Assembly (NCBI GenBank): GCA_963969345.1
Contig: OZ017769.1
Span: forward strand, 1,922,001 to 1,986,000
Direction of reading: 5' to 3'
Origin: Turbatrix aceti
Taxonomy: Eukaryota; Nematoda; Chromadorea; Rhabditida; Panagrolaimidae
DNA length: 64,000 bases
The notes below the pieces were generated by a model. The model had not been told where the DNA came from, made no database searches, and saw only the letters and a program-made list of their open reading frames with translations. A program made the position numbers and the translations under genes. Of the stretch, positions 11,126 to 22,757 are shown one piece after another; position 1 is the first letter of the stretch, and each line of letters begins with the position of its first letter.

Positions 11126-12196
11126 CCTGAAACAAAGGTAATTTATACGAAACGTAAAAAAACAAAGCGTGGCGTTTTGAAAAGTAACAAAACGTAAAAA
11201 AAACGATCGAATTGAATAAAAAAAAGTGAGAACTAGCCTAAAAAACGCAATCAAACAAAAAAAACTGAACGTATAAAAAATCGCGTGAAGAGTAACAAAA
11301 AAACCACAAAAGTTTACGATATCACAGAAAGGTAACAAAAAGTAAGCACAACAACCGTAATGATGAGTAACAGGCATCGTAAATCATAACGCACGGCGAA
11401 AAATTTTCCTTTTCCCTAATTTTCTTCCGTGAAACATGCCTTTTTTCACATCTTCCTCTATTTTTTACCCCTCAACGTGCAAAATATTTTAGGTTTTTAG
11501 GTATCCATGCAAATTTCGCATAATTCCCACCCCTGCATTCTGACGTTTCCCATAGCCAACTCATAAATGTTGTAAAACAACATTTCCATTCCATTCAATT
11601 TTCGTGGTAAGTGTTTATTTTCTCGTAGGCCAACCTTCTGTTTTTCAAACGACATCTACCAACCTGTCGGCAGGTGAGTACGAGGTGTGAGCTGTCATCA
11701 CACTATCAAACTTTCCTAATAGGTCGGCAGTGGAAAAGAGAAGAAGCAGAACCCAGGATTGGGCGGTCCTGGACCGAAGCGCGGAGCTGGGAAAGTGCTC
11801 ATGAGCGGAGCATTCGTTTACTTGCTTGTTGTCTCATTTTGCGAACCAAACCAACAACCAAGCAACAACAACGTGTGCGCACTGGTCGGCGAGTGAATGA
11901 CCAGTACGCAGCGTGCGCGCGGACTTTCTCCCCTTGGTTTGATGCTTTTCCCCTCTTTTCTCATTTTTGCGCCGTTTCTGTCGCTGTTTCATCCCTTGCT
12001 TGTCGATGGATTTTCTCGCTTTATACTTTTTAATCTTTGTTTTGTGGATTACGCCCGGGTAGTTGGCGTTATCCGCTATCCACTGCCCAGGGACAAGTTT
12101 TCCATCACCGCGGCGTGTTTTTATGATTTTTTCACTTATTCACACTTTTGTTTGTTGTTTTTTTAGTAATTGCCTGCACCGAACCAAGCTGCCGAC
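11126..12196. other. Divergent intergenic region, TPRKB / PABPN1
   Basis: The TPRKB-proximal half (to about 11450) is AT-rich with repeated GTAACAAAA words. The stretch 11630-12060 is GC-richer and probably carries the PABPN1 promoter or an untranslated 5' exon. A TTTTTTTAG acceptor ends at 12166. No coding gene is supported. Confidence 0.5.
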
Positions 12197-13336
12197 ATGG
12201 ACTCAGACAACAACCAGATCGATGATTCGTTTGACTGCGATCTACTCGACGAATCCATCGAAGAAGACGCCGCTGCGCTGCAGGAGAAGCTCAACGCGCA
12301 GAATGGTGGCGGTATTTCGGATATCCCGACCAGCACACCGCTAAACAACGGCAGCGCAGGCGGCGACCATGCTCAGGGTGACCTATCTTCATCTCAGGTA
12401 TGTTTTTGACGATTTTATTTACTTTACGGTAAAAATACTATTTTTTGACTATTTTGTTTCAAAAAGGGCTTATTTTGATAGGTTTACGATGCATTGCGAT
12501 ATTTTTCATGAAAGTTCAATGAATTTTGAAAAAAAACGCACAAAAAGTTTCAAAAATCACCAAAAACGATGGTTTAGGCACAAAAATGATCGTAAATTGT
12601 TGATTTCCGTTCAATTTGAGTAGAAAATAACGACTTTTGAAGTTTTACGTTCCTTTTCCATTTTTCTGTATTTGTCAACCATTTTTTACATTTTCAGTTG
12701 GCATCGAGCAACCGACTGCAAGAGCTGGCGGAAGAAACGCGCAAGATCCGTGAGATCACGACCGGCGGTGGAAGCATGATCATCGACTCGCCGAACCTGT
12801 CGATATCCAGCGGCAGCCAGCACAACGTACAGTCGGCCGTCCACCTATCCATAGAGGAGAAGGCCGAACTCGACGCCCGCAGTGTCTACGTCGGTAACGT
12901 CGAGTACGCAGCGACGCCCATCCAGTTGGAAGAGCACTTCCGTGGTTGTGGACCCATTGAACGGGTCACAATTCTTGCTGACAAATATTCTGGTCATCCT
13001 AAAGGGTATGTTTTTGGGCTGTTTTTGGCTTTTTCTATAAAAATTGCATTGTTTATGTTTTCACTGTACATTTTTAGCTTCGCCTACATCCAGTTCACCG
13101 AAGTCGAAGGAATGAACAACGCCCTAGCCCTCGACGAATCCCTCTTCCTCGGCCGACAAATCAAGGTAAACGCGAAGCGCACGAACAAGCCAGGTATGTC
13201 GTCGACCCACCGACCCCCACGCGGCGGCCGAGGAGGCCTACGGGGCCGAGGCGCCTTCGGCGGCGGACGCTTTGGCTTCCGTGGTCGCGGACGAGGAGGC
13301 CCGATGCGTGGCAGCAGACGATTTACACCGTACTAA
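12197..13336 (+). CDS. pabp-2: Nuclear poly(A)-binding protein PABPN1 / PABP2
   Basis: Binds growing poly(A) tails in the nucleus and sets tail length with poly(A) polymerase and CPSF. Exons 12197-12397, 12698-13005 and 13078-13336; 255 residues. Order: an acidic N-terminus (SFDCDLLDESIEEDAAALQ), a short coiled-coil helix (NRLQELAEETRKIREI), one RRM with RNP2 SVYVGNV and RNP1 KGFAYIQF, the family signature LDESLFLGRQIKV, and a C-terminal RGG/GR-rich tail ending TPY. Intron 2 splits RNP1 inside the Gly codon. The ATG at 12197 is chosen because an in-frame upstream stretch has no other ATG before the TTTTTTTAG acceptor at 12165-12166, a likely trans-splice or 5' UTR site. It lacks the long N-terminal Ala tract of the human protein. 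Confidence 0.95.
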
Positions 13337-14361
13337 CGACGATTAACCAAAGCAGTCGCGACAACTTTTCGTCCTCCTGATGATTTGGTCGCACTCCTCA
13401 CCACCTCCTCGCTTCTACCTGCACACTCGTGGTGGCCAGCATCTTGACTTTTTTTTTCAAACAGTCTCGGAACGATCGACCCCGACTCTGGTGTCCGATT
13501 CTCCTCCGATTTCGATCGATATTTTTTTTTGTCTCTTGATTTTTGTTTGTTTTTTTGTATTGTTATTGCATGCATGTTATCCTCCTTCATGCTCCTTCTT
13601 TCCGAATCGACTTATTATTGTGCGTTGTTTTTTGACCATTCAGTCCCCAATGTCTTCTTTTATCTCCCCTTCCCACGGTCTCACGTGATACAACACAGGC
13701 GCGTGCGCCTGATCCACAAAAAAATTGTCAAAAAAAATCTAAAAAGACAAATTGGTTGGATTCTGGAGGGACCGATAATGGATGATTGCCAAAGTTGATT
13801 TTTTGGGGGTTTTGAAGGGAAAATTCGGACGAAACGTTGTAAAAACACGCAAAAAGTAACGTTTTCGATAAAAATATACAGTAGCAACAGTTTCCAGTGA
13901 AAAGCGCAATAAGAAGTAACGTTTTCGGTCCAAAAAGTATCGTATCTTTTATTTCAAAAAAAAAACTCGCGAAAAGTAAAGATTTTGATTAGAAAAACCG
14001 CATTTTAAACGTAACAAATATATTTCTAGTCAAAACCGATAAAAATTGATAAAAAGTACAGTATTTGAATAGTAACAATATTTTCCCGTTCAAAAGTAAC
14101 ATTTCTGATTTGAAAAAAATTACTACATGAAAAGTAACATATCTGCTTCAAGAAATGTTACTCCGTGTATCGTATGTATCTTTCGTTTACAAAAAAGTAA
14201 CGAATTTTGATAAGGAATACCGTACCTAAAAGTAGCAAAAATATTTTCCAGTCAAAAGTAACATTTCAACCCCAAAAAAGTTTTATGATGCCGTTTTTCT
14301 CCGTTTTGAACCCCTTTTACGTCCTAAAATTCCTTTTACCGCAGTTTCAGCCCCCTCTCTC
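13337..14361. other. Intergenic, PABPN1 to methyltransferase
   Basis: The first 350 bases are the likely PABPN1 3' UTR and flank. From about 13840 to 14260 the sequence is a loose series of AAAAGTAACRTTT words at irregular spacing, also found in introns and intergenic DNA across the window. TTTCAG ends at 14350, just before the next ATG. Confidence 0.5.
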
Positions 14362-15834
14362 ATGACAACCACCAAGGAAGCGGATTACACATCCAAGACC
14401 TACTGGAATGAGAGATTTGTCGCCGAAGAAGAGTATGAGTGGGTTGCTGACTTCGCAGCCTGTTCAAAACTCATACTTCCTGAACTCAAATCGACCGATC
14501 GTATCCTGCACGTTGGATGCGGCAACTCCAAGCTATCACAACAACTCGTTGATGCCGGCTACCCGAACATCACCAACGTCGACTTTTCGGACGTCCTCGT
14601 CGCCAAAAGAGCGACAGAACACCCTGAACAGGCGTGGATTTGCGACGATATGAGAACGCTCAACCGGGTACCAGATGGGTCGTTTGACGTCGTCATCGAG
14701 AAGGCATCGATCGAGAGTTTGCTCACGAAGGAAAAGGTTTGTTGGGGTTTTCAACTGGGAAAACTGGCCTAAAAGGGTGCAAAAATCACTATTTTTTTGA
14801 CTTATTATAAATCATCCGGGTACGATCATTTTTTGCATCACTTACTTTTTTTGCCACTTTTTCGTTACACAAACTGTTGAGTTATTTGCCTTGAACTAAA
14901 AAAGAAAAAAAATATAAGCACTATTATATAATTTTTTTGGCAATTTACCATAAACCAAACGTTTACGATAATTTTTTTTGAAAATAAGCTTTTTTTTCCT
15001 TTGACCGTAAATCAACCTTTTTACGGTCTTTTTTGACTGTTTCCTTTTTTTGACATTTTCAATGCTATTTCCTTATTTTTAGGCACAAAAACTGGAAACT
15101 TGCAAAAAAACAACCGGGAATGCAATTTGTTCGTTGCCTCTAATTTTCTGCGCTTTTTCGTATTCCGGTGCCTTTTGTGCTTGCTTTTTCGTATCCATTG
15201 TTGTATGGCTGCGTAATTGATGCCGCTGTCGCGTGCCCTTTTGGTCCTCTTTTCTGGCTTTTGACGAACTATGCGCGTCGTGTCATCCGTCATTGAATGC
15301 CGATTAGATTCCCGGGGGTGCAATCAATATGCCCGCTTATCGGTCGATGGTTGACCGTCAATTTTTCGTCCATTGACTTTTGCAGGGGAGAAGTGACTCC
15401 CCAACGACGATCCTCGACGGACGGGTAAATTAGTCCTCGACAGTTCTGGTGTCCTTGACTCGCACCAAATCTCACATCCAAACAATGGATCGATCAATCC
15501 ATGACCATCCATGACTGACTGTAAATATAATACATTTGCATACATGTTTGCCTTTTTTTTTCAGAGCGTGTGGACCCTCTCACCCAGCGGACAGGCGGAT
15601 CTCGATGCCACGCTGTCGGCCATCTCGCGTGTCCTCGTTCCCGGTGGATTGTTTATATCAATCTCGTTTACGCCACCCTACTTTCGCGTCAATCACCTCG
15701 TCAGGCATTCCTGGAGTGTTCGGGTTGATGCCTTTGGCGATGCTTTTCACTTTTATTGTTACAGGATGCGGAAGGGCGAGGTGCCTGATTTGCAGGCTCT
15801 CGAATCGTATCTTAGGGTTACTCGTGGAGAATGA
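14362..15834 (+). CDS. eef1akmt4: EEF1AKMT4-like class I methyltransferase
   Basis: Predicted SAM-dependent lysine methyltransferase of the EEF1AKMT4/METTL13-N family; the human enzyme methylates eEF1A in the cytosol. Two exons, 14362-14736 and 15565-15834 (phase 0), 214 residues. The N-terminal YWNERFVAEEEYEWVADF matches the family's substrate-side motif. SAM motif I is ILHVGCGNSKLS, motif II ITNVDFSDV, then the acidic motif SFDVVIEKASIESLL; exon 2 gives ISRVLVPGGLFISIS and a conserved FHFYCYRM end. The intron is 828 bases with a GTTTGT donor. TTTCAG at 14345-14350 lies 11 bases before the ATG, a probable trans-splice site. AATAAA at 15954-15959. The substrate is inferred from family only. 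Confidence 0.87.
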
Positions 15835-18523
15835 ACTTGATTTTTGAGCATTGAATCGGTGGTGGCGGTGATTGGGATATCGAAACAAATTTTTGATTTT
15901 GAAATTGAATTTTTTAATTTTGTGATTTAAAAATGAATTTAAAAATTTTTGTTAATAAAAAAGGATGATTTTTTCGCAAAAATATTTCAGATATTTAGAC
16001 TTTTTTTAGACACTATTTATTTCCGATAATTTTTTGGAATCATAAAAAAAGATTTTTCCGTGCCAAAAAGCGACCAAATATTTTTTTTGTGTTTGAAAAC
16101 TGTTTTTACAAATTTTTGTTAACGACTGCAGAAAAAAATTTAGATTTTTCAATTCAAATTTTTTTATAAATATTTTTTGAATTATTTATCGACCTTTAAA
16201 TTTTTTTGGTGCCGAAAAACTAGTTTTTCCAACTTTTTCAACAAAAAATTTACGTTATCAAAAAATCTGGGCATTTGAATACGAATTTTTTTTCTTTTTT
16301 TATATAAATCCATGTTCATGGCAATGTTTCCAAGCGTGTGAAAGTGCGCGCTTGACAATTCTGTTGCGAGGACAACCAGGGGAGCCCTGCCCTAGAGGAG
16401 TAGCTTCACTTCACTTCGCTTCACGGCACGGCACCGCAAAAACCCATAACAATCGATTGTGCTTCTCCGCGCTTGAGTCGGACTCGGCAGACTGACTCCA
16501 CTCCGTTCGTTTCTTGCTGTTGTTGCTGCCCCCTGTCATGCCGTTGTCCCCCGTTTGTTGGCCTCACATTCACACCCGCCAGGGTGGCTGACTGCAAAGT
16601 GAACAGTCCAGGCTGGAAGGGCTGACTTGTCACACAAGAATATGTAAACCCGGGAGATGCCCAAATGGGAGTTTATAAATAAACCCCCCCGGCGCACGCC
16701 ATGTGCCTGCCTGCCCTTCCCGGGTGGTGGTGGACGTTTTCTTGGTTGGTTTGTATGTTACATCAACACCACCAACTGGCGTAAATTGTCCTAATGGCTT
16801 TATATGTACACCCTCTTTTTTTTCTCCATGCCAAACTGAGGGCGGGTTGACAGTTTTTTTCGGCTATTTAGTTTCGGATGTCACAGTTTTGGCATTTTAT
16901 CTGCATCTTCTTCCTGTTGTTTACAATTTCATGCATTTTTCGATTTTTGGCAAATACACTTTTTTGGCACTGTTTTCGGTTGTTTTGCCGAAAATGCCGT
17001 CGATTGATCGAAAGTGACGGATTTAGTATCATCTTCAAATCGAAGCGATTTCTTGCGTGTTATGTGGAATATTTATTTGATGCATATATTTTACATAGTT
17101 GAGAATATGTGCATTACATATAAATTACACTAACATGAGATACATTTTATTTTTTGAGTTTCATAAATATAAATATAAATCATATTTAAATCATTCATAC
17201 ATGTATACATATATGTCTGTAGTATGATACATATGTATACTCGTATATATACGATCTATACCTATATGTATAGTACGGTATGTATATGTATATACATATA
17301 TGTCTGTAGTATGATACATATGTTTACTCGTATATATACGATCTATACCTATATGTATAGTACGGTATGTATATGTATATACATATATGTCTGTAGTATG
17401 ATACATATGTTTACTCGTATTATATATATACGATCTATGTACATATAGTACTATATACAAATATCATATATGTATAATTGCATAAAATTCTACCCCAACC
17501 GAATTCCTTCACGATCACAGATCCATTTTTAGAGTCAGGATGCAAAAACCTCCCATCCTTGTCATATTTTTTTAAATTCGATTAAATCCAAGATCCCCAG
17601 CTCTCCAGCACCCCATCTGGGACCGCGTCTTCCGGACGACCTCCTGGCGGCTGTCTGTCTTTCTGACAGGCCTCTCTAACTAATTATACAATTTGTATCC
17701 GGTCCATCATTCCATTCCCGAGCCTTCTTTTCTCGCTTTGCGGTTTGGTCTGCCAGAAATTCGGCGACTTTGTCTTTTGTGCGAGCGACTGTTTCTGAAT
17801 TAAATGTATTTGTAATTTTATTTTGCCTAAAAAAACAAATTAAATACATAAAAATTGTAAATAATTAAAAACAGTGTCAAATTTTTTTACAAAAATTATT
17901 ATGAATGAAATTTGTTACGTTCAATACATATTTTTTTTATTCTGACAGCCATGAGACATGAGATATGACGAACGCGTATAACAGACACATAATCGATTGC
18001 GTTCCGGCCCTGGTCCCTGGCTGGCGAAGATGACAACGACGATGAAGAAGAAGAAGAAGATGTCATCTTGGTCTCCTCCTCCCCCAACTTTCCTCTAGGG
18101 CGGGTCCCCGACCGCGATCACGACCAAGACCACGAAGAAGACACCATCTGGCTGCTGGGTTGTACAAAAAAAAAATTTTTTTTGCGACACAAAAATGTGC
18201 TGGAAAGGTGGTGGGATCGACACCTGCTCACCTGTCCACCTGTCTAGAAGTCATCCCGGATATCGCTCTGTTTTTGTTCATTCCACGTGTGTGTGTGTGT
18301 GTGTGACTGACTCTTTTTATGGACTTTGAAGTATGGTTTTTTTCACACGTTTTTTTCCAGGTAACCCCCACCCCAGGAAAGCTGTGTACACAGCCTCTCA
18401 CGTCGCCGACGTCGACGGACGCGCCAGTCATCCCACCGCCGCCTGGGCAGAGGAGCTTAACTCTGTCTCTCTTCTTTTTTTTTTCTCAACCCACCTCGCG
18501 TCTGTCTCTGAGTCGACTTAGCG
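15835..18523. other. Long intergenic region before the MAGUK gene
   Basis: 15835-16320 is AT-rich 3' flank with the AATAAA. 16320-16860 is GC-richer with no supported exon. 17200-17458 is an 87-bp AT-rich tandem array. 17560-18520 has GC-rich patches, GAAGAAGAA-type and GTGTGTGT simple repeats (about 18288-18304), and a possible acceptor TTTTTTCCAG ending at 18360, so it may hold untranslated MAGUK exons. Confidence 0.5.
17200..17458. repeat. 87-bp AT-rich tandem repeat, three copies, palindrome-rich
   Basis: The word AGTATGATACATATGT begins at 17221, 17308 and 17395, an exact 87-base period. Each unit contains CGTATATATACG (perfect palindrome) and runs of TATACATATATG and TATATGTATA. The third copy has a small insertion of TAT. 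Copies are nearly identical, so the array is young. Because 87 is divisible by three it leaves spurious open frames on both strands. Confidence 0.92.
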
Positions 18524-21500
18524 ATGGTGTCAAACGACGAGTTATCCCAGGAGCTCTGCCAGCTTCGCTCGAACGCCGACAACCTCTCGCGATGCCTGCA
18601 TGCTCTGCTCGAGCGGATTGGACAGCTCGAAGGCCTCACCGGGGAGGACGTGTCAGGCAAGGGCAGGATCCGTCACGACGATGGCAGCGAGGAGCCCACT
18701 ACTGATGAACAGGTTGGTTGAGGGTACAAAATAATTATCGGTTTCTATCGGATCATTTTTGTATTTATAAAAAAAAATTTTCTACGCAAATGTATAAATT
18801 TTCACATTTATCGCATCACCGACCGTAACGACATTTTGAATTAGAAAAATTGTCACATAAGTTTTACGATTGATTCTTAAAAAAATGGAGTACGCAAACA
18901 ATTTTTTTTGTATGGGGTCAAAAAATATTTTTTTCTCTAAAAAATGTGTATCGTTTGTTTGAAAGAGTGTGTCATATACAGTACATGTACACAATATTTA
19001 TAACGTTTCCATAAAAAACTATACATTTTTTAAAATCAAAAAACGCCTTTTGTCGCATTTTAATTTCGCATGTTGCATGCAATCTGTCGGCATTTTTCAT
19101 CCTTTTTGTGTTCTCTAACAAAAAAATCCAAATCGTTCCGCCATGCAATTTTACACCAATATCCTTAGTAATGATTTTTTCTGCACTTTTTGACATCTTT
19201 ATGAGTGGTAATAAATAATCTCCATCGCTCACCGCAACCGCCCGTGTCCTCCATCTGTCGCCGATACTCGACCCCATTTATTACGCTCTACCTGCGTGCC
19301 TGACCGCTCTGTGTTTCACTTTTTTAGTACAATTTATATTTATTTACTGCCACTGATGACGATGATACACTTTTTGTTCACACAAACATACTGATCCGTG
19401 CAAAAGGGTGCAATAATGAAATTTATGGGTTTCAAGGAAACTAATTTTCTGGAAAGTTGCACGCAACGTGCGAAATGCCTCCGGGGCTTTTTTGATTTAT
19501 GGGTGGTTTGAAAGTTACTTTTTTTTTGTTTTTTGGACAGTAAATGAGTATTTGAATACCATAAATCAAAAATTTAATTTTGAATAAATTTTGAACAAAA
19601 TTTTTTTTTTAATTTTTAATTTTGAATAAATTTTTTTGAAATATTTTTTTGTAATCTCATAATTTTGTAAAATTTTTGCACCTGCAACCTGTCGCGCAAG
19701 ACCCTCAATAAAGACGTTAGACAAGATGTTTGGAATCTTTGACGTCCAATGACAGGGATTAGGCGGGAATGAAGGCTAATGCACAACTTTTGAAAAGTCC
19801 AGTCCGCCTGGAGCAAAAGTGTGAACGACCCACTAACATTGCTCGCTGACAACCCTGTTAGCTGGCCGATTCGAAGGGGGTGTAGGGAACTGCAGAAAAA
19901 AATAATCCAAACGTCAAATAGTGATTATTGGTTGTCCCCTTGTTTCAAGGTGAAAAAAACTGTGATCGATTTTTTTCGAGGGGGTGTCCTCGATTTTTTT
20001 TTATTTGTTACGACGTCAATTTGACGTATGTATGTAACTCGCAAAAAAAATAAACAACAATTTTTTTCAAACAACAAAAAAATTTAGTTTTTACCTTTCC
20101 AGGTGATCCAACACGACCAGGTGTCCGTCGACCCCGAAACAGGCCTCAAAAAGCGGACCATTGTCACGGAACGCATCCTGACAACCAAAACCTTCGCAGC
20201 AGTGCCCAAGGGCACTTCCAAGGCTGCTACCGTCACCGGTGGGTCACCATTAACCGTCAGCGATGCCGCACCCTCTCCATCGCCCCAGTCCGCCCGATCT
20301 CCGACTTCAGCGAGCAAGGGACTCGTCGGAATCGTCGAAAATGGTGCCGAAGTACCCAGATCACTGCTGGGGACGGCCTACGAGACCCGGGTGGTCACGG
20401 TGAAGGCCGACGTGCTCAAGCATATCGATGTTGAGGTCATCTGCGGAGAACTGGTCGTGACCAAGGTTTCACCATCGACCAATGGACTCATTCGGCCTGG
20501 AGATACGATTTCTGAAATCAATGGCAAGCCTGCCAAATCGCTGAAGAATATTTTCTGTCAGGTTGGGGATGTCCAGGTGAAGCTCGTCGTTTCTGACATC
20601 TACAATGCTCCTGTGGTTAGTTTTGGGAAATTTAGAAGGCAAACGGGTGTTTGTTGTTCGCGAACGGACACGAACAGAAATATTTTGTTCGCGAACGGAC
20701 ACGAACAGAAATATTTTGTTTGCGAACGGACGCGAACAGAAATATTTTGTTCGCGAACACTCACGAACAGAAATATTTTGTTCACGAACGGACACAAACA
20801 TGTTTGACCGTGTTTGCAAAAAAAGGCAACAAATAAAAAAATTTGTTCGTAGATAAACACGAAGACAAAAATGTGTTCGCGAACGAATACGAACGTTTTT
20901 GATCATAATTGCGAACGAATACGAAAAAACTTTTTAGGAAACCACACGCACAAAAAAATTTTTGCACAGGAAAATTTACATTTTTACGTGTTCGCGAACG
21001 TTGAAGAACAAAAAATGTGTTCGCCAACAAATACGAACAAACTTGTTCGTAAAAAACTTATTTGTGTTCGTAAACACAAACATATTTTTTTCTGTTCACA
21101 AAAAATTATTCTATTATAGAACCAACAAAAAACCCAATTTTTTAGGTCTTCGTCAAGGCTCTCGACAACTACGACAGCGAAAAAGACCCCAACCAACCCA
21201 ACGCGGGTCTCGCGATGAACGTCCGCCGGGGCGAGGTGCTCCAGGTCCTTTCCTCCGACAAGGACTGGCTCCAGGCGCGAAAAGTCAACGACATGTCCCA
21301 ATGCGCGTTCGTTCCAGCCTCCCTGCCTACGATGAACGTATCCATGCTCTCGCCCTACGGTCGCCGGACTCTCGTCCTCCTCGGTGCCCCGGGCGTCGGT
21401 CGACGGACCCTAAAATCCATGCTCCTGGGACAGCTGCCCAATCACTTTGCTACCGTAGTCCCGGTGACCACCAGACCCCAGCGCTCGGGTGAGCAGGAAG

Positions 21501-22354
21501 GTCGAGACTACCACTTTGAGACCAGGGAAAACGTCCTAAAACTAATCAGATCCAACGAACTCGTCGAGTGGGGCGAACTCAACAACGTCATGTACGGGAC
21601 GTCTGCCGAATCCGTTCGCAGGGTGGTCAGATCGGGGCGGGTCTGCGTGCTGGATTGTTCTGCAAAGGCGCTCAAGTACCTGTACAGCCGGGAGTTCATG
21701 CCGTTCGTCGTCGTCATCGCGCCTCCGTCGCTGGAGGAGCTCAGGGAGATGACCAAGCTTCGACCCAATTACCAAAACAGGAACGAAGAGGAGCTCAAGG
21801 CGACGATTGACCATCATCAGGCGTTGATGAGCAGCGAGTTCGCCAAGTACTTTGACCAGGTGCTCGTCAACAGAAATCACGATATTACTTTTAGGAGGTG
21901 GGTTTTTCGATTCGTCTAACTTTATATGTTTTTTCGAACTTGATAGATCATTTTTTGGTCAAGTTCCTAAAAAGTTCCGAATTCCAAAAATTACGATTTT
22001 TTGAACTGCTAAAAATAATTACGGTTTATACATAATTGCTATCGTAAAAAACACGCAGTTCAAAATTTCAAGGGTTTTTGATTCAAAAATCCAGCGCGTG
22101 CGCATTTCGTGTCGAGACAACGCAAATCGTGCTAGGATTATCTCAACACGAAATACGCATGCGCTCTGAATAAATTTGATCATCATTTTTTTTTGTTAAT
22201 TTTTGTCATTTGTTTTATCCAAAAAGTGTCCTAAAAAGTACCGCACAGTTCAAAATGCATTTTTCTAATAATTTCGGTTATTTTCAGATTATTAGAAACG
22301 CTAGAAAGACTCAGAAACAACGCTCAGTGGGTGCCAGTTGACTGGATGACCTAA
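18524..22354 (+). CDS. MAGUK scaffold (PDZ-SH3-guanylate kinase), MPP/p55-like
   Basis: Membrane-associated scaffold that gathers receptors and cytoskeletal proteins at junctions or synapses. Exons 18524-18712, 20103-20615, 21146-21897 and 22288-22354; 506 residues. An in-frame TGA at 18509-18511 shows the start is at 18524, so no L27 domain is encoded upstream. Residues 1-63 form a helical N-terminus; about 159-232 is a divergent PDZ domain (core VVTKVSPSTNGLIRPGDTI, no clear GLGF loop); 235-290 is SH3 (VFVKALDNYDSEKD, DWLQAR); 306-506 is the guanylate-kinase domain. The P-loop reads LLGAPGVGRRT, with Arg in place of the catalytic Lys as in inactive MAGUK kinases; TTRPQRSGEQEGRDYHF is the GMP-site motif. 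The SH3-GK hook is unusually short. The exact paralogue (MAGU-1 to -4 type) is unresolved. Intron 2 holds a minisatellite. Confidence 0.85.
20656..21110. repeat. 31-bp GTTCGCGAAC minisatellite and degenerate flank in MAGUK intron 2
   Basis: Units start at 20656, 20687, 20718, 20749 and 20780, an exact 31-base period. Each has GTTCGCGAAC (10-bp palindrome or a one-base variant), then GGACACGAACAGAAATATTTT. From 20810 to about 21110 the same words (GTTCG, CGAAC, TTCGCGAAC) continue in both orientations without a fixed period. The array ends about 35 bases before the exon 3 acceptor. Confidence 0.9.
22092..22166. repeat. Imperfect inverted repeat in MAGUK intron 3
   Basis: GCGCATTTCGTGTCGAGA is followed about 24 bases later by TCTCAACACGAAATACGC and ATGCGC, its near reverse complement. 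Arms are about 24 bases with four mismatches. The words resemble a dispersed hairpin family (CGTGTCGAGAC type) familiar from rhabditid nematode non-coding DNA; that link is from memory and not tested. Confidence 0.75.
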
Positions 22355-22757
22355 AAAACTCAAATCCAAGCCCCTTCAAATATTTACAATTTTCCGTCCA
22401 TTGCATCAATTTGCAACAACTCCTCCTCTTTGTTCGATCTCGTAAACCATCCAGCAAGCCAGCAAAACAAACCAACCAGCCAGCCAGCGTCACTCCTACC
22501 TAGTCCGTGCCTGTACATACATACCGAAGATGAAGAAGAAGAAGAAGAAGAAGAAGAAAAAAAGAAAAAAAGTACAACTACACAAATTTTCCCTCATCGG
22601 CGCCTTTTTTCACCATTTTTCCATGCTTTTTGTTTTCCTCCGGTCGTTGCTTGTCTCACAGCGAAAAAATTTTATTTCTACAATTTTTTCGGGTTTACAG
22701 TATAATCACAAATTTCTCAGTTGGTTTCTACAATGCCATCTGAGAAATTTAATTTTT
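22355..22757. other. Convergent intergenic gap, MAGUK / collagen 1
   Basis: Holds a GAAGAAGAA simple repeat at about 22526-22560. On the minus strand an AATAAA (plus-strand TTTATT at 22671-22676) lies about 85 bases past the collagen 1 stop and is its probable polyadenylation signal. Confidence 0.6.

Noticed and set aside
17191..17460. Tyr/Ile/Thr-rich open frames on both strands
   Set aside because: Produced by the 87-bp tandem repeat, whose period is a multiple of three.
20605..21119. Repeated NRNILFANGREQKYF-type frames in MAGUK intron 2
   Set aside because: They are translations of the minisatellite, which runs open in several frames on both strands.
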